Shown one piece after another: positions 15,656 to 24,048 of a stretch of DNA of 29,073 nt. The DNA comes from Lawsonella clevelandensis (lineage in GTDB: Bacteria; Actinomycetota; Actinomycetes; Mycobacteriales; Mycobacteriaceae): positions 1-29,073 of the forward strand of contig NZ_QFOZ01000014.1 in assembly GCF_003241315.1 (NCBI RefSeq). Reading direction: 5' to 3'. The position numbers and the translations under genes were made by a program. Position 1 is the first letter of the stretch. Each line of letters starts with the position of its first letter. The notes under the pieces are model-generated. The model did not search any database, was not told the origin of the DNA, and saw only the letters and a program-made list of their open reading frames with translations.

Positions 15656-16794
15656 GTGAACGAGCAGTCCAAGGTTACACGCCGGCATGTTCTTATGGGG
15701 GGTGCCGCTTTGGCCGCTTTAGCGTTGGTTCCTGCTGCCATTGATGATGCTCCTCGCGCGGAGGCTATTCCCCCGCGGCGTCGCAAGTACTTCTATTCCG
15801 CTAACCCTATTTCTAATAAGCATCGTTATGGGTGGCTGGAGCTTCCCCATCTCACTCATTCGTCCATGCCGGTTGCTGTTCTTATTCATGGTGGGGCGTG
15901 GGAAACTGGTGGCCCCGCCTCCATGAAATACATTGCCGAATACTTGTGTGACCACGGTGTGGCCTGCTGGAATATTGAGTATCGCGCACTGGATTCGGGT
16001 GGCGGTTGGCCCACCACCTATGCGGACGTGTGTGACGCTATTGACCACCTTATTGTTCTTAAACTCTCCGCCGCACCCATGCTGGATTTAGATCGCGTGT
16101 ACTTGGTTGGGCATTCCGCTGGTGGCCAGTTAGCCGCCTTGGCGTTGGGGCAGTCTCCCAGCAAGTTGGATGCGCGTGGTCTTCTTATAGATGCGCCGCT
16201 TTCTCGGCTTGCCCATAAGTCTTTACAGTTGGTGAATTTGCGTGGCGATAGGGCTCTACCGTCACAGTCCAGCAATGGTATTAGCGGCGGCCACGCTAGC
16301 AGCGGGGATAGCCTGCGCCATCTTTTCACAACGCTGAGTACTGGCGGCCACCCCGATGCGGATGAAATATCTGAAGCAACATTAACGGGGTACTGGATGT
16401 GGTGGATTCCGCTAACCACTCTAAGTTTTCCAATATTCGCACATTTTTGGGGGGTTCCCCGCGGGATGTTCCCGGCAATTATGCGGCGGCTAACCCTATT
16501 CGTCATCTCCCCTCCAATAAGGACATGTTGTTGGCGCAGGGGACATGCGATTACGTTATTCCGCATGGCCAGGTAAGGCGGTATGGGCGGACAGCTACTC
16601 GGCGGGGTAACCGTGTCACCTATCTAACGCTGAAAGATGCGCGGCATAACGATGTATTGCTGCCGTGGCGTAACCCCGATACGTATGATGCGGTTACTGA
16701 GGCGTTAGGCGAGTTTATTGGGGCGAAGAAAGTTTCGTCGAAAGCGGCAAAAAGGGCCTCTAGGAATTCTTCCGGTAGTGGACGAATGGGTTAA
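15656..16794 (+). pseudogene. Tat-exported alpha/beta hydrolase (esterase-like), frameshifted
   Basis: Start is the GTG at 15656, since AGGAGGAG lies about eight bases upstream; the longer frame from 15626 contains this ribosome site. The N-terminus has a twin-arginine signal (VTRRHVLMGGAALAALALVP). The hydrolase fold shows the oxyanion-hole HGGAWETGG and the nucleophile elbow VGHSAGGQ, typical of carboxylesterase/lipase-like alpha/beta hydrolases. The frame breaks at about 16387. Upstream it reads SEATLTG, then an irrelevant tail to a stop at 16576. In the next frame, VLDVVDSANHSKFSNIRTFL and DARHNDVLLPW (the expected catalytic-His region) run on to 16794. Adding one G to the GGGG at 16387-16390 restores one ORF of about 380 codons. 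The 3' end overlaps the convergent gene at 16760. Confidence 0.75.
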
Positions 16795-17470
16795 TAGGGT
16801 CGGTGAGCATGATTTCAACATCACGCGCATCGTGTAGTCCAGAGTCGGAGAATTCGGGTCGGGTAAGGCTGAAGTCAACGTCATCGGTGCAGGCTACCCC
16901 GAAGGATAATCCGTTTAGATAGCTGCATAGGGACGAAATACCGGTGGCGCTGTAGTCCAGGTCGCGCCAGTATGAGACGGTCATGGTGGTGATGTTCATG
17001 CCGAATTGCGTAATGATGGTATTAATCTCGTCCGTATCGCTAATAAGCTGGTGAAAGCCCAAAATCTTTTGTACCCCGGTAGAGACTTTGTCGTGGAGAA
17101 AATCGACATTGCCGAAAACTTCCCTGGTCTGCCTGCAGGCATCGTCCCATGAGGGGAGGGGTACACCATCGTGAATGGTGACGTCATCTGCGAGGGGTTT
17201 AATGTCGTAGGCGTCCAGGAAGCTAAGGCGCATCATCTGGTAGAGGTAGTCAATTCTGCTGAGCGTGAAAAGCATTTTTGCCCACATGGTGTGGCTTGTT
17301 AACAGGCGCTCGCCCGGAATGATGCCGCTTTCTCCGGCGGTAAGCAGAACAATAATTTCGGCTAGGTTATCGACGGCACCCCTCAGTGAGTATTCGGAAG
17401 AATACCGAAACGCATCTACCATGCGAATAATCTCTAGATATTCGCTGGAGTTGGGGTTCTCTTCTTGCAT
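16760..17470 (-). CDS. Hypothetical soluble protein
   Basis: 236 residues from the ATG at 17470, which has AGGC six bases upstream; a TTG at 17500 is a possible longer start. The protein is acidic and mostly helical in appearance, with no signal peptide or membrane helix. Features include DAFRYSSEYSLRGAVDNLAE, a hydrophobic segment IIVLLTAGE, SHTMWAKMLFTLSRIDYLYQ and a C-terminal acidic part with FSLTRPEFSD. I do not recognise a family. Its last ~35 bases overlap the end of the convergent hydrolase gene. It is preceded on the same strand by the pyruvate kinase-like gene, but a hairpin lies between them, so it is probably transcribed separately. Confidence 0.6.
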   Translation of the reverse strand: MQEENPNSSEYLEIIRMVDAFRYSSEYSLRGAVDNLAEIIVLLTAGESGIIPGERLLTSHTMWAKMLFTLSRIDYLYQMMRLSFLDAYDIKPLADDVTIHDGVPLPSWDDACRQTREVFGNVDFLHDKVSTGVQKILGFHQLISDTDEINTIITQFGMNITTMTVSYWRDLDYSATGISSLCSYLNGLSFGVACTDDVDFSLTRPEFSDSGLHDARDVEIMLTDPINPFVHYRKNS

Positions 17471-17587
17471 AGCGCCTAGCCTACGGGGGGATGGCAACAA
17501 AGCCGTGATTGGGTTACTTACTGAACAATAACTGAATCGTTTCCGAAAGAAAAGATAACTATGCCTTACAACGCGGTGAAAAACACC

Positions 17588-17614
17588 GTTAACCGTTGCT
17601 AGACAACGATTAAC
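17588..17614 (-). terminator. Intrinsic terminator of the pyruvate kinase-like gene
   Basis: GTTAACCGTTG (17588-17598) pairs with CAACGATTAAC (17604-17614), one mismatch, five-base loop, 39 bases past the stop at 17653. On the minus strand it is followed by GGTGTTTTT, and seven A residues lie on the other side, so it might work in both directions. Confidence 0.6.
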
Positions 17615-17652
17615 AAAAAAAGAATGGCAACATTAGTGGAACACTACAAAGT

Positions 17653-19494
17653 CTAACGCTTCCACTCATGCAGCGATGGCAAAAGAGACTGATTTTTTCG
17701 CTGCACACCATCCATCGCAGATAACAGCGCACCCACAGCCTCCACCGTCTCCACCATATGCTTCCCATGGTTCAACATGACGCACTCCGCCTGCTGCGCC
17801 CACGCCGCATCCGTCACCTCAGCACGCGTAGGCTGCCCTGCATCCGTCAACGTCTCCAAAATATTAGAGCCAATAATAACCGGTAACTGCGCAGCCTGGC
17901 ACAAATTCACCACATAACGCGGCGCCTCCACCATATGCATAATGCCCAGCTCCGCCGCCATATCCCCGCGCGCCACCATAACCCCCACGCGCTCATGCTT
18001 CATAAGCTCCAACAGAATATCCGGCAGATTCTGCATAGACTCCAACGTCTCCAACTTCACCACAATCCCCACATTGCGGCCAGAACGCTGCTCCACCCGA
18101 CGCACCATAGCCACCGCATCCCGCATATCCTGCGCAGTGCGCACAAAACTAACCTCCACCAGGGACGCAAAAGATACGGTTGCCTCCAATAACTTCTCAT
18201 CCTCCGCCGTCACCGCCGGAAGATTAAGAGCCGTACCCGGCACATTGATGCCACAATTCTCGTAGATAGTTTGGCCACCATCTTTCGCCTGAGTAATCAG
18301 CAGACGCGCCTCCCCATCACCCAAATTCTGCACCGTGGAATAAAGAGCACCATTGTTAAACAACACAGGATCCCCCACCTGCAAAGCACTAAAAATACGG
18401 GGCTCCGTACACCCAATCCGGGCCACCTCCCCATCACGCGGCGGATTCACGGGGGTAAGGTCATCCGTCAAGATCAGCTCATCGCCGCGCTCTAAGTGGA
18501 TTCCGCGCTGCAGCGGTGGAATACCGCGCACGCGCGTCCGCATAAAATTAGCCTCCAACATGGCATGGTTACGGATCCACGTGGAACGATCCCCCTGCAG
18601 CAAAGCCCCCTCGTCCTGCTTCGCCACCACCACAAACGTCCGCTTCACACCACGATTATCGGCAGTACGAACTTCCGTCCCCACCTCCAACGATGCAAAC
18701 CAGGTAGCATCCACCATCATGCACAAGGGCGCAATACCCTCCACATGCGGAGGCTCCGTTAGCCCCTCCGGCTGATTCTCCGGCACCAGCCACAAGCGCG
18801 CCGGATACCGCATTTCGCCATCGTCATAGCGGGATACGAGGGACGCGCCTACACGCGGACCATCCGCTACCCGGCCAGTAAAAATCTTCGGGCCGGGAAG
18901 ATCCACCGCAATAGGAATGATTCGATTCAGACGGCGCGCTGTATCCTCCACATGCTCCGCCATCTGCTGCCACTCACTCACATCCCCATACACCAAGTTA
19001 ATGCGGGCTATCTCCGCACCAGCCCCAAACACATCCTCCACAATCTGCGGATCCTGCGCCGCCTCCCGCGGAAGCGTCACCATAATGCGCGTAGAGCGTC
19101 CCTGTGACGCCACCCCCAACGTCTCATCAGCATTCTCCATAAGACGCTGCTCTGCCGCCTGCAGTTTCTCTTCCACACCATCAATCTCATCCATGGTGAC
19201 GGCCTGCGGCTCATCCCCAATAAGTGCAGAAACCAACGTACGAGCAGCCGCAATCTTCGCCCTCACATCCAGTTCAGGGAATTGCAGAGAAGGCGCACCC
19301 AACGTTGCTAATTCATGCTGCAACGTGCGACGATCCGCCGACCGCAGCGCCAAGTAGGCCACCAAATTCTCCGCCCCACTGCGGTAACTACTGTGCACAG
19401 CATCAATGTCATCCTGGCGTTGCGCAACAGCCTTATCAATATCGGCGACAAGAGCATCGAGAGCAGTACGAATATGGGTCAACCGAGCAGACAT
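17653..19494 (-). CDS. pyk: Pyruvate kinase-like protein with N-terminal extension
   Basis: Catalyses phosphoenolpyruvate plus ADP to pyruvate plus ATP if active. Of 613 residues, the first ~130 form a helical extension not found in ordinary pyruvate kinases. The TIM-barrel region then begins at STRIMVTLPREAAQDP (family: TK.V.TiGPA), with ARINLVYGD (family: RlN.SHG), VDLPGPKIFTGRV (family: D..GPkIRtG), VKLETLESMQNLPDIL and MVARGDMAAELG (metal/substrate site), and PTRAEVTDAAWA. The C-terminal allosteric domain of standard enzymes is missing; the protein ends shortly after the barrel. This layout resembles the second pyruvate kinase (Pyk2, about 619 residues) I recall from Corynebacterium glutamicum. 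AGGAAG is well placed before the ATG at 19494. Confidence 0.8.
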   Translation of the reverse strand: MSARLTHIRTALDALVADIDKAVAQRQDDIDAVHSSYRSGAENLVAYLALRSADRRTLQHELATLGAPSLQFPELDVRAKIAAARTLVSALIGDEPQAVTMDEIDGVEEKLQAAEQRLMENADETLGVASQGRSTRIMVTLPREAAQDPQIVEDVFGAGAEIARINLVYGDVSEWQQMAEHVEDTARRLNRIIPIAVDLPGPKIFTGRVADGPRVGASLVSRYDDGEMRYPARLWLVPENQPEGLTEPPHVEGIAPLCMMVDATWFASLEVGTEVRTADNRGVKRTFVVVAKQDEGALLQGDRSTWIRNHAMLEANFMRTRVRGIPPLQRGIHLERGDELILTDDLTPVNPPRDGEVARIGCTEPRIFSALQVGDPVLFNNGALYSTVQNLGDGEARLLITQAKDGGQTIYENCGINVPGTALNLPAVTAEDEKLLEATVSFASLVEVSFVRTAQDMRDAVAMVRRVEQRSGRNVGIVVKLETLESMQNLPDILLELMKHERVGVMVARGDMAAELGIMHMVEAPRYVVNLCQAAQLPVIIGSNILETLTDAGQPTRAEVTDAAWAQQAECVMLNHGKHMVETVEAVGALLSAMDGVQRKNQSLLPSLHEWKR

Positions 19495-19669
19495 GAACAG
19501 AATCTTCCTTACTAGTTTTCAGTACTAGCCTTTCAGTCCCAATGTAGCGAGAGACCGCCACCGTTCCTACCGAATACTGCAGGAATGCTGCGGCGTTCGC
19601 TCAAAATTCAACCCCTAGACACACTCCCTCCTACGTCCCCTTTCTAAAACATCGAGGCAAGCATTCTCA

Positions 19670-19703
19670 GCAGGGCGCCTGAGACATTCGCGGCAGGGCG
19701 CCT
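19670..19703 (+). repeat. Direct repeat just before the DUF2252 start
   Basis: GCAGGGCGCCT occurs at 19670-19680 and again at 19693-19703, 23 bases apart and ending 10 bases before the start codon. GGCGCC is itself palindromic, so a paired operator is conceivable. The rest of 19495-19712 contains only a short hairpin (CTAGT/ACTAG near 19514-19530). Confidence 0.4.
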
Positions 19704-19712
19704 ATTTACACC

Positions 19713-21215
19713 ATGAGCGATACCACCATTAACCGCCTTACCATGGCGAAGGCAGAAGGAAAACGCCTCCGCAAAAAAGTAGCCCGCGAGGACCACGCCA
19801 CACTGGAACTCCCCAAACACCGCGACGTCCTTGACCTTATCCACCAGCGCAATAAAGGCCGCATTCCGGAACTGATCCCCGTCCGCATGCAACGCATGAG
19901 CGCCAGCGCCTTCGCCTTCTTCCGCGGCAGCGCCGACCTTATGGCCTACGACCTTACCGCCAGCCCCACCATTGGTCTCAACATGGTTCTCTGTGGTGAC
20001 GCCCACCTGGCCAACTTTGGTCTTTTCGCCAGCCCCGAACGCCGCGTTCTCTTCGACCTCAACGATTTTGACGAATCCGGCATTGGCCCCTGGGAATGGG
20101 ACATTAAACGCCTAGCCGCTTCCGCCGTCCTCGCCGCCCGCGAAGGCGACGTCCACGCCGACGATGACGACGCCCGCGACATCGTTATTAACCTTGTTGA
20201 TAACTACCGCACAGCCATGGCGAACCTTGCCGAAGAAACCATTCTCGACCGCTACTATGCCGACATTGACGCCGACTGGCTCTGCCAACACGCCGGCGAC
20301 CGCGACCAAGATCTTGTCGATAGAACCATCGACAAGGCCCGCAACCGCACCAGCCTGCAAGCCGTCCGCAAAATTGCTACTTTCACCGACAGCCGCGGCC
20401 TCCACTTCCTCAGCGACCCACCACTTCTCGTCCCCGTCACAGACCAGGAAGAAGCAGACAATATGATCGCTTCTTTCGACACTTATGTTCGCACCCTGCC
20501 CCCCGCCGCCAATCTTCTGCTTAAACAATTCCATATTGTGGATGTTGCCCGGCGCGTGGTGGGCGTGGGTTCAGTGGGCACCCACTCCCTGGTACTGCTA
20601 CTGTCCGGCCCCAATGATGAACCTCTTGTGCTGCAAGTGAAAGAAGCCCTCCCCAGTGTCCTCACCACCCATGGGAAACTGCCGGATGCTTTTTCGGAAC
20701 TGTCCGCTGGGGACTCCTCCGGGCTCCTCCCCGATAATCTTGATAAGCATATTAAAGCCGGCAATGGCTACCGGGTGGTGGCGTGCCAGCAGATTCTGCA
20801 GGCCCACTCGGATCCGCTGCTGGGGTGGACGCGTGGCAAAGATGGCCGCGGCTACTACTGGCGCCAATTCCGAGACATGAAGGGCTCCATCGAAATTGAG
20901 AAGTTGGACGTGCAGGAATTGAAGAATTACTGTGCCCTGTGCGCCCGCCTACTGGCCCGCGCCCACTCACAATCCCCGAATGGGGCGCTGGTAGCGGGAT
21001 ACATTGGTAGCAATAATGACTTCGCCAAAGCTATTGCTGAATGGGCCATTGACTACGCCAACCAAACATACGAGGATTTTGAACTCTTCCGCATGGCCAT
21101 TGACCACGGGGAATTTGAGGTAGCTGACGAGGACGCGGACACCACCGATGGAAAGTCTGTGGACGCGCACAATGGTTCCACAAAATCCACGTTTGACCGC
21201 GCACTGGGTTTGTAG
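19713..21215 (+). CDS. DUF2252 family protein (kinase-like fold)
   Basis: 500-residue soluble protein of the DUF2252 family. Diagnostic blocks are RMSASAFAFFRGSADLMAYDL (about residues 55-75), LCGDAHLANFGLFASPE, LFDLNDFDESGIGPWEWDIKRLA, and in the C-terminal half LVLQVKEALPSVL and RGKDGRGYYWRQFRDMKG. The GDxHxxNxG and DFDE motifs look like the catalytic loop and metal-binding Asp of aminoglycoside-phosphotransferase-type kinases, so ATP-dependent phosphotransfer is a reasonable inference; no substrate is known. The ATG at 19713 lacks a ribosome site, and a later ATG at 19743 is possible. The C-terminal ~35 residues are acidic and variable. The stop codon lies inside a short degenerate repeat. 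Confidence 0.88.
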   Translation: MSDTTINRLTMAKAEGKRLRKKVAREDHATLELPKHRDVLDLIHQRNKGRIPELIPVRMQRMSASAFAFFRGSADLMAYDLTASPTIGLNMVLCGDAHLANFGLFASPERRVLFDLNDFDESGIGPWEWDIKRLAASAVLAAREGDVHADDDDARDIVINLVDNYRTAMANLAEETILDRYYADIDADWLCQHAGDRDQDLVDRTIDKARNRTSLQAVRKIATFTDSRGLHFLSDPPLLVPVTDQEEADNMIASFDTYVRTLPPAANLLLKQFHIVDVARRVVGVGSVGTHSLVLLLSGPNDEPLVLQVKEALPSVLTTHGKLPDAFSELSAGDSSGLLPDNLDKHIKAGNGYRVVACQQILQAHSDPLLGWTRGKDGRGYYWRQFRDMKGSIEIEKLDVQELKNYCALCARLLARAHSQSPNGALVAGYIGSNNDFAKAIAEWAIDYANQTYEDFELFRMAIDHGEFEVADEDADTTDGKSVDAHNGSTKSTFDRALGL

Positions 21216-21258
21216 CGAGCCCATAGCACTGGGTTTATAGCGCGCAGTTTGTAGCGCA
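21200..21258 (+). repeat. Degenerate tandem repeat over the DUF2252 stop codon
   Basis: GCACTGGGTTTGTAGCGA (21200-21217), GCACTGGGTTTATAGCGC (21226-21243) and a shorter GCGCAGTTTGTAGCGCAC (21241-21258) are related copies. The first holds the TAG stop of the DUF2252 gene, so the 3' end of the gene has been copied outward. Confidence 0.6.
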
Positions 21259-21333
21259 CCCGTAGCGCACAGGCGGTAGATGTTTTTTGAATTTACTGCC
21301 GTGCGGGCGAAAAACTGGTGGAATAGAAGTATC

Positions 21334-21388
21334 CGCATTTGTGTTGATACTCACAGACACACCACATGCGTGTGCCACCGCAAATGCG
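21334..21388 (+). promoter_or_regulatory. Inverted repeat in the sodA leader
   Basis: CGCATTTG (21334-21341) pairs with CAAATGCG (21381-21388), and a palindromic CACATGCGTGTG sits between them. The structure ends 46 bases before the sodA start. It could be an operator or a leader RNA hairpin. Confidence 0.35.
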
Positions 21389-21434
21389 TGAGAGCGCACA
21401 CTGCAGAAAACGCCACTAACAGAGAGGTTTTCCC

Positions 21435-22055
21435 ATGGCACAGAAGTACGTTCTGCCCGAACTCGACTACGACTACAGCGCCTTGGAGCCATTCATCTCC
21501 GGCGAGATCATGGAACTCCACCACTCTAAGCACCACGCCGGATACGTCACTGGCGCCAATGCCGCCCTGGCCGCACTGGAAGAAGCCCGCAAGTCCGGCG
21601 ACGCCGCAGACAAAGTGGCCACCATCTCCAAGAATCTAGCCTTCAACCTTGGTGGACACATTAACCACTCCCTCTTCTGGAAGAACCTGGCCCCCGCCCA
21701 GGACGCCCACCCCGAGGGTGAACTTGCCGCCGCCATTGACGACGAGTTCGGCTCCTTCGAGCAGTTCCAGAAAGAATTTGCCGCCACCGCCACCAGTATT
21801 CAGGGCTCCGGCTGGGCCGTCCTTGCCTGGGACATGCTTTCCCAGCGGCTCGTCATCCTCCAAATTACTAATGGCCACCAGGACAATCACGCCCTCACCA
21901 TGATCCCGCTGCTCCTCCTCGACATGTGGGAGCACGCCTTCTACCTGCAGTACAAGAACGTGAAGGGCGACTACGTTAACGCCTTCTGGAACGTTATCAA
22001 TTGGGAAGAAGTACAGCGTCGTTTCTCTAAAGCTCGCAAGCACACCCACTGCTAA
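21435..22055 (+). CDS. sodA: Superoxide dismutase (Mn/Fe family)
   Basis: Converts superoxide to oxygen and hydrogen peroxide. The 206 residues match the family. The metal ligands are visible: His29 (MELHHSKHH), His78 (GGHINHSLFW), Asp163 and His167 (DMWEHAFYLQY). Gly73-Gly74 before His75 and Gln149 (NGHQDNH) fit a manganese-preferring enzyme more than an iron one, though metal choice cannot be fixed by sequence alone. There is no signal peptide. AGAGAGG lies seven bases before the ATG. The gene is monocistronic: a 219-base leader with an inverted repeat precedes it and a large hairpin follows. An Rv3846-like position downstream of the pheA/LCP region is conserved with M. tuberculosis as I recall. 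Confidence 0.97.
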   Translation: MAQKYVLPELDYDYSALEPFISGEIMELHHSKHHAGYVTGANAALAALEEARKSGDAADKVATISKNLAFNLGGHINHSLFWKNLAPAQDAHPEGELAAAIDDEFGSFEQFQKEFAATATSIQGSGWAVLAWDMLSQRLVILQITNGHQDNHALTMIPLLLLDMWEHAFYLQYKNVKGDYVNAFWNVINWEEVQRRFSKARKHTHC

Positions 22056-22094
22056 CAGCTAACATTCACACAACACACACAACATACACAGCAC

Positions 22095-22146
22095 CGTCAC
22101 CCCATCTGGACAGCGACTCCACGTCGGACACCCAGGTGGGGTGACG
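22095..22146 (+). terminator. Bidirectional terminator between sodA and the nuclease gene
   Basis: CGTCACCCCA (22095-22104) pairs perfectly with TGGGGTGACG (22137-22146); the interior can fold further (CGAC/GTCG). It lies between two convergent genes, 40 bases past sodA and five before the end of the nuclease gene. There is no U-tract. Confidence 0.55.
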
Positions 22147-22151
22147 CATAC

Positions 22152-23903
22152 TTACGAAAGTTCCTGCAAAGACGGCAGGTCCTCCAGCCAAGTTCCCTCA
22201 CTTAACCAGCAGCGCACCGCCCGGGTGGCCCGCGCATCGTCCTCGTTATAGGCCAGGAGACGGGCACGAGTCTGCTGCACAAGAGCCTTCCCCTTCCCCC
22301 CAGCCCGCGATGATGACCGCACCGCCTGCGAATGCCAGGCAATGGAGGCCTCCCCACTGGGTTCCTCGTCACGCCAGTGGAAGCCCGCCACTGGTGCCAC
22401 TTTCTTTAACCCCAGGCCGTGCACGCCCACGAATTGGCGTTCAACTAGGCGGAAAACGTCTACCCAGTGGGGGCCATCCAGCAGCTCGCGCACCTCATCT
22501 TCGGACGGCATTCCCAAATAGTCTGCCTGCTGGCGCACATTGGCCAGCATCCAATGTCGTTCCCCCGCCTGCGCATAGCAGTACACGTTGCAGGAGAAGC
22601 CTTCTGCGGCTGCACGACGGCGTAGGCGCGCAATCCAATGCCATAGCCGCACAAAGCATTCCGCGGTACTCCGGTTGGGGAGCCGCTTCCACGTTACATA
22701 GGGGTGGTAGCCGGGGGCGGCAGCATCCCCCTCCGCCGCCCGCATAGTCTGCTCGGCTTCTGTGGACGTGTAGCTAAGTAGTGCACCCCACAGGTAGGCA
22801 CCATCGTCGAGCACACTCTCCATATCGACATCGATCTCGATGTCCGCCCGCGGTACTTTCACCCGCCCCGATTTATACACCATGCCGAAACCGGCAAGGC
22901 TAGCGCGCGCTACCGCCACCGCCGTTGTAAAAGAACCACCTGGCCAATTCTCCGGCTCCACCACATCGAGGGCGGCCAGCTGGGCCACAGTGTGAATGTT
23001 CTCCTCCGCCAGAGCCTCCGCCTGCGCCGCGGACACGACCAGGCTGACATCATTCCTGCTCGTAAGATCGCGGTGGCAGAGAGTATCCCACCAGCCACAC
23101 GTGTGGCATTCAGAGCGGCGGCGCGAATGCGTGGGAAGCTGGCGGAGAGTGTCGCAGGTAGTGCGCGGGTGATGTGTTCCCCCGACGAGGGTATCGTCCA
23201 GTTCCTCCACGAGTTCTTCCCGCTGCTCAAACTGGGCAAGATAGTTGGGGAGGGACTCCTCCAACCAGTGCACAATGGCGTACTGGCCATGCATGTCAAT
23301 AACACCACCCTGGCCCGTCGCGGGAATACCGTGCGTCTGCATCAGCAGCCACAAGTGGGTGAGGCGGAGTTGGTCGCGAGTGTGGTGACGGAGACGTAAT
23401 TCCGGGTGGGGCTGCGGATCCCACCGGTCCAGGTTTGACGCGTGGGGGATAAGCGAGGGGCGGGAAAGGTTTTCCAGCGGAATATGGGGTGGGCGTGGGG
23501 CGGCGGCAGCCCGCACATCATAGGTTTTGTGGTTGACGGTAATGATGGGCGTGTAGTGTTCCCCATCCGCCGCCAGCATGAGAATACAGTGCGCCCCGGC
23601 GCGGTCTGTGGCGGGGTCGCTGGGCAGGTAGGCGCCACAAACAATGGGGGTGCGGTTGGTGACGGCCTGCTGGGTGGCCTGCCAGGCGGCGGACTGGTCA
23701 CTGGGCATAAGACTAGCCCCGAAACTATCTACTAACTGCAGGTAGATGTGCTCCATGCGGGTTTTGCTGGCTTGCTGACGATGCTCCACCCCCACGGGGG
23801 TAATGGGGTCCGGGAGGAGGGGGGTGGTGGAGCCCAGGCGGTTGAGGAGGAAACGGTGATCACAGCCGAAAAGATCGTCTGCTGCAATGGGGTTGCCGTC
23901 CAT
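22152..23903 (-). CDS. TM0106-family RecB-like nuclease with RNase H-like C-terminal domain
   Basis: 583 residues matching the TM0106/RecB-family putative nucleases. The N-terminal half is a PD-(D/E)XK-like domain: Cys14 in LFGCDHRFLLNRLG, GGVIDMHGQYAIVHW near residue 200, and a Cys trio in SECHTCGWWDTLC (about 275). One N-terminal Cys plus three later ones is the pattern that holds an iron-sulfur cluster in Cas4/AddB-like nucleases. A helix-hairpin-helix-like stretch (TVAQLAALDVVEPE) precedes the C-terminal RNase H-like domain, with the acidic IEIDVDMESV and the late motif LLAYNEDDARATRAVRCWL. A role in DNA processing or repair is inferred from domains. The ATG at 23903 has AAAGGA nearby. 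It diverges from the Lys/Ala-rich gene. Confidence 0.85.
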   Translation of the reverse strand: MDGNPIAADDLFGCDHRFLLNRLGSTTPLLPDPITPVGVEHRQQASKTRMEHIYLQLVDSFGASLMPSDQSAAWQATQQAVTNRTPIVCGAYLPSDPATDRAGAHCILMLAADGEHYTPIITVNHKTYDVRAAAAPRPPHIPLENLSRPSLIPHASNLDRWDPQPHPELRLRHHTRDQLRLTHLWLLMQTHGIPATGQGGVIDMHGQYAIVHWLEESLPNYLAQFEQREELVEELDDTLVGGTHHPRTTCDTLRQLPTHSRRRSECHTCGWWDTLCHRDLTSRNDVSLVVSAAQAEALAEENIHTVAQLAALDVVEPENWPGGSFTTAVAVARASLAGFGMVYKSGRVKVPRADIEIDVDMESVLDDGAYLWGALLSYTSTEAEQTMRAAEGDAAAPGYHPYVTWKRLPNRSTAECFVRLWHWIARLRRRAAAEGFSCNVYCYAQAGERHWMLANVRQQADYLGMPSEDEVRELLDGPHWVDVFRLVERQFVGVHGLGLKKVAPVAGFHWRDEEPSGEASIAWHSQAVRSSSRAGGKGKALVQQTRARLLAYNEDDARATRAVRCWLSEGTWLEDLPSLQELS

Positions 23904-23930
23904 GCCAGTCCTTTCCTCTCCGGCCTTAGA

Positions 23931-23971
23931 TTACCTGCGGGCTTCTTGTAGTGAAAGTAGACTGCAGGTAA
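23931..23971. promoter_or_regulatory. Inverted repeat in a divergent promoter region
   Basis: TTACCTGC (23931-23938) and GCAGGTAA (23964-23971) are perfect inverted copies 25 bases apart, between the divergent nuclease and Lys/Ala-rich genes. Position and symmetry suggest a regulator site. Confidence 0.4.
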
Positions 23972-23985
23972 CTGCATCTCATCTC

Positions 23986-24015
23986 TTGGATGCGGGACTA
24001 TATGGCTCTCATATT
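23986..24015 (+). promoter_or_regulatory. Possible promoter of the Lys/Ala-rich gene
   Basis: TTGGAT (23986-23991) and CATATT (24010-24015) are separated by 18 bases, about 33 bases before the ATG at 24049. The match is moderate. Confidence 0.35.
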
Positions 24016-24048
24016 GCCTGCTAGAAGAGAAAGAAGAAGGTAAACACT

